Shown here: in pieces, positions 34,295-42,554 of the stretch
How the letters are laid out: every line of letters begins with the position of its first letter
How positions within the stretch are numbered: position 1 is the stretch's first letter
NCBI RefSeq assembly: GCF_963665245.1
Contig: NZ_OY762267.1
Coordinates: forward strand, 124,001-188,000
From: an uncultured Paludibaculum sp.
Lineage (GTDB): Bacteria > Acidobacteriota > Terriglobia > Bryobacterales > Bryobacteraceae
Length of the DNA: 64,000 nt
Direction: 5' to 3'
Position numbers and translations under genes: made by a program
Notes under the pieces: generated by a model
Told to the model about the DNA's origin: nothing
The model's database searches: none
The model's input: the letters and a program-made list of their open reading frames with translations, nothing else

Positions 34295-35395
34295 TTGATC
34301 AACCGCCTTGTTTTCGAGAATCTGAAGCATCGTAAGCTCCGCACCGCCCTTAGCTGCCTATCCATTGGATTTCAGGTCTCCATGATCCTGGCCGTGGTGG
34401 GTCTGAGCCACGGCATGTTGCAGGACTCCATCAACCGCGCCAAGGGCGTGGGCGCCGACATCATGATCAAACCGCCCGGCGCCTCCGCCATCAGCCTGAG
34501 CAGCGCCAGCATGCCCGAGAAGTTCCTGGCGTACTTCGCGGCCCGGCCGCACGTCTCCAAGGTGGCCGGCATCAACGTGCAGGCTTATTCCGGCTTGAGC
34601 ACCATCACCGGCATCAACCTCGACGAGTTCGCGGCGCTCAGTGGCGGCATGAAGTATCTCGAGGGCGGCCCTTTCAAAGACAAGAACGACATGATCGTCG
34701 ACGACTGGTATGCCGAACAGTCGAAGAAGAAGGTCGGCGACACGGTAAACGCCCTCAACATCAACTGGCGTATCTGCGGCATTGTTCCGGCCGGCAAGCT
34801 GGCCCGGCAGCTCGTCTCGCTGAAGCAGTTGCAGGCGGTCACCAACAGCGACGACAAGATCAGCCAGGCGTTCCTGAAGGTCGACAGGAAAGAGAACGTC
34901 CAGTCCGTCATCGCCGCCCTGAAGGCCGTGCCGGAACTGGAGGGCTATGGCATCTACTCCATTGAGGAGTTCGTCAGCCTGTTCTCCGTCAACAACGTGC
35001 CGGCGCTCAAGGGTTTCATCTACGTCATCACGGGGCTCTCGGTGATTGTCGGCTTCCTGGTGGTGGGCCTGACGATGTATACGACGGTGCTGGAACGAAC
35101 CCGGGAGATCGGAATTCTCAAGGCCCTGGGCGCTTCGCCGGGCGACGTGATGGGCATTCTGGTGCGGGAGACGCTGGTGCTCTCGGTGGTGGGCTGGATC
35201 TGCGGCATCCTGCTCTCCATGCTCGCCAACTGGGCCATCAATCATTTCATTCACGCCAACATGCAATCGGAACTCGCGCCGGACTGGTGGCCCACCGCGC
35301 TGGCCATCTCGCTGACGGCCGGACTTCTGGGTGCCGTGTATCCCGGTATGCGGGCCGCACGGCAGGACGCCATTGAGGCTCTCTCGTACGAATAA
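34295..35395 (+). CDS. MacB/FtsX-type ABC transporter permease
   Basis: This 366-residue inner-membrane protein has an N-terminal segment (residues 15-45), a periplasmic domain (about 50-250) and three C-terminal segments, the MacB/LolC layout. The FtsX block is TVLERTREIGILKALGASPGDV, shortened here: the pattern ends at LGASPG, and the end is AARQDAIEALSYE. It starts with TTG 34295, with GAAGGA about 11 bases upstream. The cognate ATPase lies 10 bp downstream. Such pairs perform mechanotransmission or lipoprotein and antibiotic export; no membrane-fusion protein gene is adjacent. A TACAAT hexamer at 34260-34265 may be part of its promoter. Confidence 0.88.
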   Translation: MINRLVFENLKHRKLRTALSCLSIGFQVSMILAVVGLSHGMLQDSINRAKGVGADIMIKPPGASAISLSSASMPEKFLAYFAARPHVSKVAGINVQAYSGLSTITGINLDEFAALSGGMKYLEGGPFKDKNDMIVDDWYAEQSKKKVGDTVNALNINWRICGIVPAGKLARQLVSLKQLQAVTNSDDKISQAFLKVDRKENVQSVIAALKAVPELEGYGIYSIEEFVSLFSVNNVPALKGFIYVITGLSVIVGFLVVGLTMYTTVLERTREIGILKALGASPGDVMGILVRETLVLSVVGWICGILLSMLANWAINHFIHANMQSELAPDWWPTALAISLTAGLLGAVYPGMRAARQDAIEALSYE

Positions 35396-35404
35396 GAAGA
35401 CCCC

Positions 35405-36085
35405 ATGGCAGACCCGATTATCCGCGTCCAGAATCTTAAGAAGAACTACCGCGTCGGCGAGATCGACGTGCCCGCGCTACGCGGTGTCTCTCTCGACATC
35501 CAGCCGGGGGAGTTCGTGTCCATCGTCGGCCCCTCCGGTTCCGGCAAGTCCACGCTGTTTCACATCCTGGGCGGTTTGGCCTCGCCATCGTCCGGCACTG
35601 TCATGATCGGCGGCGAGGACCTTTCTACCATCACCGACAGCGAACGCACGCGGCTGCGCCGCACCAAGGTCGGGTTCGTTTTCCAGCGCTACAACCTGCT
35701 GCCCACGCTGACGGCGATGGGCAACATCGAGATGGCCCGCTACTTTGGCGGCAACGCCGGCCCGCTCGACACCGACTTCGTCGAACTGCTCAAGACACTG
35801 GGCATCCACCACCGTCTGCACCACAAGCCCCGGGCCCTATCGGGCGGCGAACAACAGCGCGTGGCCATTGCCCGAGCGCTGGTAAACCACCCCGCCATCC
35901 TTCTGGCGGACGAGCCGACCGGCAACCTCGACACCGAGAACTCCGTCAAGGTCCTGGATGTCCTGCGCGAACTCAATAACCGCCTGGGCCAGACCATCCT
36001 GATGATCACGCACAACCCCGAGGCGGCCGCGTATGGCCACCGTACGGTGCAGATGCGGGATGGCCGCATCGTCGGCGATAGCTAG
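35405..36085 (+). CDS. LolD/MacB-type ABC transporter ATP-binding protein
   Basis: This 226-residue ATPase pairs with the preceding permease. Walker A is GPSGSGKST, the Q loop is in FVFQRYNLLPTLT, the signature LSGGEQQRVAIA, Walker B ILLADEPTGNLD and the switch His in MITHNPEAAAYG. These blocks are typical of the LolD/MacB/FtsE group (DEPTGNLDT). Ten bases separate the two genes. The substrate is unknown. Later, an independent MacB-like permease (47.1-48.4 kb) lacks its own ATPase, and this protein might serve it as well, which is speculative. Confidence 0.92.
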   Translation: MADPIIRVQNLKKNYRVGEIDVPALRGVSLDIQPGEFVSIVGPSGSGKSTLFHILGGLASPSSGTVMIGGEDLSTITDSERTRLRRTKVGFVFQRYNLLPTLTAMGNIEMARYFGGNAGPLDTDFVELLKTLGIHHRLHHKPRALSGGEQQRVAIARALVNHPAILLADEPTGNLDTENSVKVLDVLRELNNRLGQTILMITHNPEAAAYGHRTVQMRDGRIVGDS

Positions 36086-36100
36086 CGCCGGGACCAGCCC

Positions 36101-37429
36101 ATGCGGCGTGCGCAAATAACCGCCGGCGCTCTCCTGGGTTTGGCCGTGTTTCTGGTCCACGCGATCAGCCCGGTGGTCACTTCCGGCGATTCGCGCTGGA
36201 CCGTGTTCCAGGCGCTGAGCCTCATTCATCGCGGCGACCTGGACCTGGACGAGTACGAACCGCGGGTGCGCGCCACCGGCTACTACGCCATCACTCGACC
36301 CGACGGCCACATACGGACGATCTACCCGGCTGGCAATATCCTACTGGCCGCGCCAGCGGTCGCCGGTCTGGAGTTCGCGCTACACGCGTTTCGTCCGCTG
36401 TTGGAGCCCATCGCCGCGCGCACGGCCTCGCCGACGATCGCGGCCCTGCTGCGCGGCAATCTGGAAGATTCCTCCCTGGCCGTGGAGATCCTCATCGCGA
36501 GCTTGTGGATTGCCGCCGCCGCAGTGCTGCTCTACTGCATCGCCCTGCGCTTCGCCGGCCTAGGCACGGCTCTGTCGGTCGCCCTGATCTTTGCCTTCGC
36601 CACGCCCGCGTGGTCCACCGGCAGCCGCGCGCTGGGGATGCAGGCGGCCTACATGCTGCTGCTTTCCGGAGCCGTGCTGGCCGTGGTCCACGCGGAACGC
36701 CGGCCGGCCTTGTGGACGCTGGCCGGGGCCATCCTGAGCTTCGCGTTCTTTACGCGGCCCACCAGCGCGATTCCGGCGGCTGTGTTCGCGGTGTGGGCGC
36801 TGCGCTCCGGACGTAGGCCGTTCCTGCTGCTTCTGGTGGGTGCTCTGCCCGTGGCGGCATTGTTCGCTGCGCGCAACTTCAGCATCTTCGGTGCGCCGAC
36901 TGAGCCGTACTCTCAACCCGTAGGCGCTCCGCAAGGCGACCTTGGAGCGCATGCCGATTGGTCTTCGGCCCTACTGGGCCACCTGATCAGCCCGGCCCGC
37001 GGCCTGTTCGTCTACGCCCCGGTGTTGCTGGGCGCCATCCCGGGCTTTCTGTTGTGGTGGCGCTCCACCGAACACCGAACCTTGGCGGGCAGTCTGGCGG
37101 CCATCGGCGGGCTCCACTACCTGCTGATCTCGTCGGTCCCGTGCTGGTGGGGCGGCTTTTCCAATGGCCCGCGCCTGTTCGCCGACGTGCTGCCGGTCTT
37201 CGTATTGCTGTTGGTCCCCCTGTTGGCCACCTGGAGGACCAGGTCCATCGTGTTCCGCTGCGCGATCGTTCTGTCCGTCGCGGTGGGCGTGGGGATCAAC
37301 GGCTGGACCGCGTGCAATCCCGCGCCGTCTCAATGGAACGCTACGCCGAACAGCATCGACAGGCACCCTGAGCGGCTGTGGGACTGGACAGATCCTCCGT
37401 TTCTGCGCGGGCTCAGCCATCGAACGTAG
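36101..37429 (+). CDS. Polytopic membrane protein, GT-C glycosyltransferase-like
   Basis: This 442-residue protein has nine or ten transmembrane segments. After the first segment there is a loop with GDSRWTVFQA and DLDLDEYEP, whose acidic pair fits the position of the catalytic Asp in the first loop of GT-C transferases. A PAGNILLAAPAV segment and a RPTSAIPAAVFAVWAL segment follow. It probably transfers a lipid-linked sugar on the outer face of the membrane, but this is inferred from layout only. It starts 16 bp after an ABC ATPase gene and may be on the same transcript, which would then end at the terminator near 37600. Confidence 0.6.
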   Translation: MRRAQITAGALLGLAVFLVHAISPVVTSGDSRWTVFQALSLIHRGDLDLDEYEPRVRATGYYAITRPDGHIRTIYPAGNILLAAPAVAGLEFALHAFRPLLEPIAARTASPTIAALLRGNLEDSSLAVEILIASLWIAAAAVLLYCIALRFAGLGTALSVALIFAFATPAWSTGSRALGMQAAYMLLLSGAVLAVVHAERRPALWTLAGAILSFAFFTRPTSAIPAAVFAVWALRSGRRPFLLLLVGALPVAALFAARNFSIFGAPTEPYSQPVGAPQGDLGAHADWSSALLGHLISPARGLFVYAPVLLGAIPGFLLWWRSTEHRTLAGSLAAIGGLHYLLISSVPCWWGGFSNGPRLFADVLPVFVLLLVPLLATWRTRSIVFRCAIVLSVAVGVGINGWTACNPAPSQWNATPNSIDRHPERLWDWTDPPFLRGLSHRT

Positions 37430-37495
37430 GTCCCGGCTGCTCCGGTACGCCAGGGGCCTAGTACGCCTACTCGCAAAAATGAGAAGCCCAATGGG

Positions 37496-37524
37496 TCGAC
37501 GAAGCTCCGCCGGCCAGCGATAAT
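37496..37524 (+). promoter_or_regulatory. Candidate sigma-70 promoter for a small RNA
   Basis: TCGACG (37496-37501) and GATAAT (37519-37524) are separated by exactly 17 bases; they match the -35 and -10 consensus at four and five of six positions. The predicted start would be near 37531, right before the hairpin of the candidate small RNA. Confidence 0.4.
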
Positions 37525-37530
37525 GGCTGC

Positions 37531-37603
37531 AGAGAAAGATTTTCTCCTCCTCTAAAATCTCGACCGGCTACCTGCTTCATCGGGTAGCCGGTCTTCTTTT
37601 TTT
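37531..37603 (+). ncRNA. Candidate 73-nt small RNA with SD-complementary C-rich stretch
   Basis: Downstream of a good candidate promoter lie a 6-bp hairpin (GAGAAA 37532-37537, TTTCTC 37541-37546), a single-stranded CTCCTCCTC region (37544-37552), then the 11-bp terminator stem. The C/U-rich stretch is complementary to AGGAGG ribosome sites, a feature known from base-pairing regulatory RNAs. It has no ORF of note. Sequence supports promoter, hairpin and terminator; that it is expressed or regulates translation is inferred. Confidence 0.35.
37562..37603 (+). terminator. Strong intrinsic terminator
   Basis: A perfect 11-bp stem (GACCGGCTACC 37562-37572, GGTAGCCGGTC 37583-37593) with a 10-base loop is followed by TTCTTTTTTT (37594-37603). 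It ends transcription from the left, either the membrane-protein gene ending at 37429 or the candidate small RNA. The minus-strand gene beginning its stop at 37607 ends just beyond. Confidence 0.9.
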
Positions 37604-37606
37604 GCT

Positions 37607-38479
37607 TTATGCCTTGGCTGGCGAGGTACGCCGCATGACGCGCGCCAGCTCCAGGGCGCCCCACAGCACGCTGTCGTCGCCCAGCGCGGCGGGCACGACA
37701 TTGCGGCGCGCCTTCGACCATGCGGTCATCTGACGGTTCAGCTCCTCACGCAGCGGCACAAAGAGAGCGTCGCCCGCCTTACTGATACCGCCGCCGATCA
37801 CGATCGCGGCCGGGTTGAGTAGCATCAGGGCCGCCTTGAGTCCGCGGGCGAGATCCACGACGTAGGTCCGGACGAACTCCGGATCGGTGAGCAACTCGCG
37901 CGCCGGACGGCCGTGATCGCGCTCGAGCCACAGCCCGCAGCACATCCGTTCAAAGCAGCCATTCGAACCGCAGAGGCAGTCCGGGCCATCGGGCCGGATG
38001 TTCATGTGACCGATTTCACCGGCGTAGGAGTCGGCTCCGCGGTAGACGCCCTCATGGGTGAGAATTCCGCCGCCGATGCCGGTGGACAAGGTCATGTAGA
38101 ACAGGGGACGCAGGCCCTTCCCTGCTCCGAAGACACCTTCCCCCAGGGCTCCGACGTTGGCGTCGTTGTCCATCCAGACGGGCGCCCCGAAACGAGCCTT
38201 GAGCCAGGCGGGCAGATCGAAGTCCTGCCAGCCGCCAACGTGCGTGGACAGCACTACCTGCTGGGTCTCGAAATTCACCGGTCCGCCAAAGCCGACGCCA
38301 ACAGCCTCATAGGCCTGGGCGCCGCGCCACTCGTCGCCGATGGCTCCGATACGGTCGAGCATCCAGGCCCGCCCGCCCTCACGATCGGTGGCCAGCGAAG
38401 TGCGCCTGACCATCTGATCGCCCTCGAAGAGCGCCATTGTGAATTTCGTCCCACCGATATCGATTGCCAGAATGCTCAT
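37607..38479 (-). CDS. ROK-family sugar kinase
   Basis: This 290-residue cytoplasmic kinase has the ROK layout. The ATP motif is LAIDIGGTKFTMALF, the catalytic Asp lies in WMDNDANVGALGE, and the ROK zinc site is GHMNIRPDG followed by CLCGSNGCFE with its three Cys. The family includes glucokinases and N-acetyl-sugar kinases; substrate cannot be fixed, although glucose fits well beside the glycogen genes elsewhere. Its start overlaps the end of the PfkB-like gene by four bases, so the two are translationally coupled. Confidence 0.9.
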   Translation of the reverse strand: MSILAIDIGGTKFTMALFEGDQMVRRTSLATDREGGRAWMLDRIGAIGDEWRGAQAYEAVGVGFGGPVNFETQQVVLSTHVGGWQDFDLPAWLKARFGAPVWMDNDANVGALGEGVFGAGKGLRPLFYMTLSTGIGGGILTHEGVYRGADSYAGEIGHMNIRPDGPDCLCGSNGCFERMCCGLWLERDHGRPARELLTDPEFVRTYVVDLARGLKAALMLLNPAAIVIGGGISKAGDALFVPLREELNRQMTAWSKARRNVVPAALGDDSVLWGALELARVMRRTSPAKA

Positions 38480-39366
38480 TCACTCCACTCCAATTCCGCC
38501 CGGGCGATCTCGCCGGGCGAGGCGCAACCCGCGCCAGGTTTCATCATGCACACAGCCGCGGCCAGCAGGGCAAAACGCGCCGCGCCGGAGGCAGGGGCGC
38601 CCGCGGCCAAGGCCGCTGCGAACACCGCGGAGAAGGACTCGCGCGCGCCGTGCAGATCCAGCGGATGGGTAGGCGTCCTCTCCGGCACGGTCTGCATCGT
38701 ATCTCCATCCATAATCCGGAGGCCGCCCACGCCATCGGGCTCGACGGTGAGGGGCGTCCGGCTGGCCCCTCTGATCTGTTCCAGGCCGCGGGGCGTTTCG
38801 AGCCAGACGACCGGGCCACGTTCCGCAATCCCGTTCAGCACGGCGCGCGTTTCAACCCCGTTCAGCCCGCCGGCCGCGGCCGCGCGATGGAATGCCATGA
38901 TAACCGCATCCACGCCCACGGCCAGATGTTCCAGGCGCCGGTAAAACTCCGCCAGGATGGCTGCCGGTTGCTGGAACTGCACAACCTCCAGGCGAGGCGC
39001 GTCCTCGGCATCGGTACGCGTATTGATGAGGCGGGTGCTGACCGCGGTCGGCCCGGGACGGCCGATGAGGTGGTCAGAGGGGACACAGGCACGCTCCAGC
39101 GCGCGCCGCAGATCGAGGTCACTCCCGTCGTCGCCCGTAACGCCCAACAGACTGACGCGGGCACCCAGCGCAGCGAGGATCGAGGCGGACAGAGCGCTGC
39201 CGCCGGGCGCCGATTCCGTAGCCACAATGGCGGTGGACGCCAGCCCTGTCTCAGGCGAAGGCTCGCTGAGGAACGGATCGTACCGGGCCCATCGATCAAG
39301 CCAGAGGTCGCCGGCCACCAGCAGGTGGAGGTGCGGGATTCGATCGAGGATGGCGCGCGTGTTCAC
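38476..39366 (-). CDS. PfkB-like (ribokinase-fold) protein with altered catalytic motif
   Basis: This 296-residue protein has the ribokinase/PfkB fold, closest to the HldE N-terminal or adenosine-kinase type by its first blocks (LLVAGDLWLDRW, then APGGSALSASILAALGA). In this family the anion hole and base are in DTxGAGD; here the block reads DLHGARESF (residues 237-245), with Arg for Gly and Glu243 for the catalytic Asp. The family's Asn after PGG is also replaced by Ser. It is therefore probably impaired or changed in chemistry. It is coupled by a 4-bp overlap to a normal ROK kinase, which may carry the sugar-kinase activity. Confidence 0.78.
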   Translation of the reverse strand: MNTRAILDRIPHLHLLVAGDLWLDRWARYDPFLSEPSPETGLASTAIVATESAPGGSALSASILAALGARVSLLGVTGDDGSDLDLRRALERACVPSDHLIGRPGPTAVSTRLINTRTDAEDAPRLEVVQFQQPAAILAEFYRRLEHLAVGVDAVIMAFHRAAAAGGLNGVETRAVLNGIAERGPVVWLETPRGLEQIRGASRTPLTVEPDGVGGLRIMDGDTMQTVPERTPTHPLDLHGARESFSAVFAAALAAGAPASGAARFALLAAAVCMMKPGAGCASPGEIARAELEWSE

Positions 39367-39400
39367 AAACCCTACTCATGGGACTGGCGGGCAGAACCGT

Positions 39401-40081
39401 TCACAGCCAATACTCCCACTGCCCGGTGTGCAGAACGTAGGCGCACAGGCAGACATTGGTGACGGCATGGGCGAGGATGAGGTCGCTCAGCCGTTTCGTT
39501 CGCACCATCCACCAGCCGTAGAGGATTCCGGCGAGCAATCCGACGTCCCAATAGGGACCGTGCTCCAGGGCGAACATCACAGCCACACCCCAGAAGCTGC
39601 CCTGTGAGAAAGTGCCCAGGGGCACCTCCTCGAACTTAGGATCGACAAGCCAACGCATCAGCCAGCCGCGCCAGAACAGTTCTTCGACAATGGGCACAAT
39701 CAGGCTGGCGCGCATTACGCGCATCGCCAGGGAGGCGGTATCGGAAAGGGCCTGGGCGGGCAGACTGGTTTTCAATTCGCCGGTAGCCGCGTTCTGAAAC
39801 AACCAGTGCGAGCGCCAGCCTGCAAACAGCAGATCGGGCGCGATCCAGATCGCGAAGACCGTCACCCCTAGCAGGGTGCTCAGCACCCACTGCGACGGCC
39901 GGAACTCGAGTACGCGGCGGCTCCACAGGAAGATGGCCGCCGAGCAGAGCGTCAACCAGATGGCCAGATTGGCGCGGATCGGCAGATCGAGCCGCGGCAG
40001 GATCATCATCAGGGCCACAAAGACCCCGAACGGCCCCGCGTACGCCAGCAGTTGTGGGGAGAGGAAACTACGACCGGCCAT
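39401..40081 (-). CDS. CPBP-family intramembrane protease (CAAX protease-related)
   Basis: This 226-residue protein has six or seven membrane segments. Its active-site motifs match the CPBP (Rce1-like) family: EELFWRGWLMR, then FALEHG, and HAVTN near the C-terminus. It starts at ATG 40081, sharing one base with the stop of the TPR lipoprotein gene upstream, so translation is coupled. CAAX-related proteases of this size occur beside exosortase/PEP-CTERM genes in some bacteria, but no exosortase is in the window. It may cleave a membrane-anchored substrate encoded elsewhere. Confidence 0.85.
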   Translation of the reverse strand: MAGRSFLSPQLLAYAGPFGVFVALMMILPRLDLPIRANLAIWLTLCSAAIFLWSRRVLEFRPSQWVLSTLLGVTVFAIWIAPDLLFAGWRSHWLFQNAATGELKTSLPAQALSDTASLAMRVMRASLIVPIVEELFWRGWLMRWLVDPKFEEVPLGTFSQGSFWGVAVMFALEHGPYWDVGLLAGILYGWWMVRTKRLSDLILAHAVTNVCLCAYVLHTGQWEYWL

Positions 40082-42399
40082 CAACCAACCTTGGCCAGCA
40101 GCTCTCGAATCCGGTTCTCCTCTTCCTTCGCGGGTTTCAGCGATAGAGCGGTCTGCAGGCTCTGCTTGGCCGCGGCCTTGTTCCCCTTCTGCAGCTGGGC
40201 CATCCCGAGGTGGTGATGGTAGGTCGGGTTCTTGGGCTGCTTGTTGGTCAGATCCTTGAGGATGGTGATGGCGTTGTCGTTCAACTGCTTCTTGATGTAG
40301 ATCCAAGCCAAAGTGTCGGCCACGTCTTCGTTGTTCGGCAGCTTCGACTTGGCGCGCTGGGCATAGGTAAGGGCTTGGTCGAGGTCCCTGCCATCCTCGG
40401 CGTACATGAATGCCAGGTTGTTGAGCGCCACTGGATTGTCCGGATCCACCTTCACCACCGCCTCGTAGAGCGGAAGAGACTCGCGCTTCAGGCCGGCGAT
40501 GTCCAGCGTGAGCGCCAGCTGCAGATTCGCGTTGGGATTGGTGGGCGCCAGTTGCTGGCCTTTCTTCAACACCTCGATGGAAGCCTGGATCTGGCCCTTC
40601 TTGCGGAGGGTCTCGCCCAGCCTCATGTAAAGTTCGGTGCTCTTCGGATCCTTCTCGATCAGCTTGCGATATTCGCCTTCCGCCACGTCTCCCTGGCCAA
40701 TCCGCAGCGCCGTATTGGCCACGGCGACTCGAAGTTCCTTGTTGTTCGGCGACTTGGCGAGTTCTTCCTGCAGGAACTTCAGAGCATCGGTCTGGCGATT
40801 GGTGCGGATCATGACTTCGGCAATCGCAAAGGTCAGGCGAGGATCGGAGGGGAAGCGCGCGCGCAGCCCGCGGAACGCCTCCTCGGCCTCCTTCATATGC
40901 CCGTCGATGAAATTGATGACGGCGACCTGGAACTGCAGGTCTGGAGAGTCGGGTTTCTCCTTGAGATACCGGGCCGCGTCCTGGCGCGCCTGACCCAGGT
41001 TCCCGCTGTTCGTCAGCGCATTGATGCGAACGACACGCGCGGGCAGATTGCCGGGATCGAGCTTCATCGCGTCATCCGCTTCGGAAATCGCCTTCCCGAA
41101 ATCCCGCTTCGCGAGGTAGACCTGGGCGAGACCGATGTGCGCGGTCAGAAACGAGGGGGCCAGCTTGATCGCTTCCAGGTATTGAACCCGGGCGGCATCG
41201 AGTTCGCCGCGCGCGTGATAGGCCCGCGCCAGATTGTGGCGGACCACGGCATTGCTCGGCGTCCGGCTCAGCAGGGCCTGGAGATCGTTGATGGCGGACT
41301 GCTGCTTTTCCTTGCCGCCGTACTGCAGTTGGAGAGAGGCACGCAGGCTCAGCGCGTCGTTGTTCTTGGGCTCGTCACTGAGCGCCTGCTCCACGATACC
41401 CAGCGCTTCCTGCGGCTTGCCCTGCGCCACTTTGACCTGGGCAATGCGCATCCGGAAGCTCGTCTTTTCGGCGGGGAACCGGTTCTGCGCGTCGCTATAG
41501 ACGGCGACCGCCCGGTCCATTTCTCGCACCCGCACGAAGAAATCACCCAATTTCCGAAGTGCCGCCGCGTCGTTTCCGTTCTCGTCACGGATCTTCTGGA
41601 TGACTTTCTCGGAATCGTCCTTGCGCTGCGTCGCCCGGTAGAAGCCGGCCAATTGCAGTTGGAACTCCACGACCTTCGGGTTGTTGGCAACCTTCTGCTT
41701 GACGATGGCCTCGGCGTCTTCCGGTTGCTTGCGCCGCAGGTATTGCAGGGCCAGGAAGTCGTAGACCGGCACATAATGCGGCGTGTCCTGGATGATCTTG
41801 CGGGCCACCTGCTCGGCATCGAGCCACTGGTTGTCCTGGTTCAGCACCTGGACCAGCGCGAACAGCAGTTCCGGCTGCTTGGGCCGGACCGCATCGGCTT
41901 TCCGGAACCACTCCACCGCTTCGGTCGGCTTGCCGTCGCTGACGGCGAGGAAGCCCTTCAACCGCAGCCCGTGGTAGGACCGGGGATCATGCTTCAGCAA
42001 CGCCTCTGTCAGCTCGCGTGCCTCGTTCAGAAGAGGGCTCGTGCGGTTGCGCTGCATCGAGTAGGCGGCCAGGTAGATGTCGGCCAGTTTGCCGGCCGAT
42101 TCGTCGGAATTCGGAAGCAGCTCAATGGCGCGGCGGTAGGCACCCACGGCGGAGCGGACGTCGCCCCGCCTCAGCTCGGCATCGCCCAACTTCGCGTACG
42201 CCTCGCCGAATTTCGGATCGCGCCGGATGGCATTGCGATACATAAGCGCAGCTTCTTTGTACTTGTTCTGCGCCAGGTATTTGTTGCCATTCTCCAGATA
42301 GCGCCGCTTGACCTTTTCCGGATCGCGCAGGCAGCCCCCAAGGCTGAGCAATACCATCAGCAGGCCGACGAACCGCAGAACGAGAGGACTATGTTTCAT
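40081..42399 (-). CDS. TPR-repeat lipoprotein (PrsT-like)
   Basis: This 772-residue protein has a lipoprotein signal ending in lipobox SLGGC, then about twenty tetratricopeptide repeats along its length. ATG 42399 is chosen for the signal peptide and has GGAAGA upstream. TPR lipoproteins of this size include the PrsT type linked to exopolysaccharide export and PEP-CTERM sorting. Here it is coupled to a CPBP protease gene and followed upstream by a TolC-type gene. An outer-membrane or periplasmic scaffold for polymer or protein export is likely, but the partner machinery is not visible. Confidence 0.82.
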   Translation of the reverse strand: MKHSPLVLRFVGLLMVLLSLGGCLRDPEKVKRRYLENGNKYLAQNKYKEAALMYRNAIRRDPKFGEAYAKLGDAELRRGDVRSAVGAYRRAIELLPNSDESAGKLADIYLAAYSMQRNRTSPLLNEARELTEALLKHDPRSYHGLRLKGFLAVSDGKPTEAVEWFRKADAVRPKQPELLFALVQVLNQDNQWLDAEQVARKIIQDTPHYVPVYDFLALQYLRRKQPEDAEAIVKQKVANNPKVVEFQLQLAGFYRATQRKDDSEKVIQKIRDENGNDAAALRKLGDFFVRVREMDRAVAVYSDAQNRFPAEKTSFRMRIAQVKVAQGKPQEALGIVEQALSDEPKNNDALSLRASLQLQYGGKEKQQSAINDLQALLSRTPSNAVVRHNLARAYHARGELDAARVQYLEAIKLAPSFLTAHIGLAQVYLAKRDFGKAISEADDAMKLDPGNLPARVVRINALTNSGNLGQARQDAARYLKEKPDSPDLQFQVAVINFIDGHMKEAEEAFRGLRARFPSDPRLTFAIAEVMIRTNRQTDALKFLQEELAKSPNNKELRVAVANTALRIGQGDVAEGEYRKLIEKDPKSTELYMRLGETLRKKGQIQASIEVLKKGQQLAPTNPNANLQLALTLDIAGLKRESLPLYEAVVKVDPDNPVALNNLAFMYAEDGRDLDQALTYAQRAKSKLPNNEDVADTLAWIYIKKQLNDNAITILKDLTNKQPKNPTYHHHLGMAQLQKGNKAAAKQSLQTALSLKPAKEEENRIRELLAKVG

Positions 42400-42554
42400 G
42401 GCTGAATCTTCCGGGTATAAGTGGGGACTTCCAGTAGCCCCCAACTAGTTGAGCATACACGAAAAGCGGGGGACAATACCGCGCGCTTCCAGAGGGCTTG
42501 GACGCCCATGTGTACCCCTGGCGGGCACTGGTCCCACACCGGACCTTCCGGCTG

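Noticed and set aside
40210..42405. A 731-codon plus-strand open frame opposite the TPR lipoprotein
   Set aside because: It mirrors a protein with clear lipobox and TPR repeats; a shadow of codon bias.
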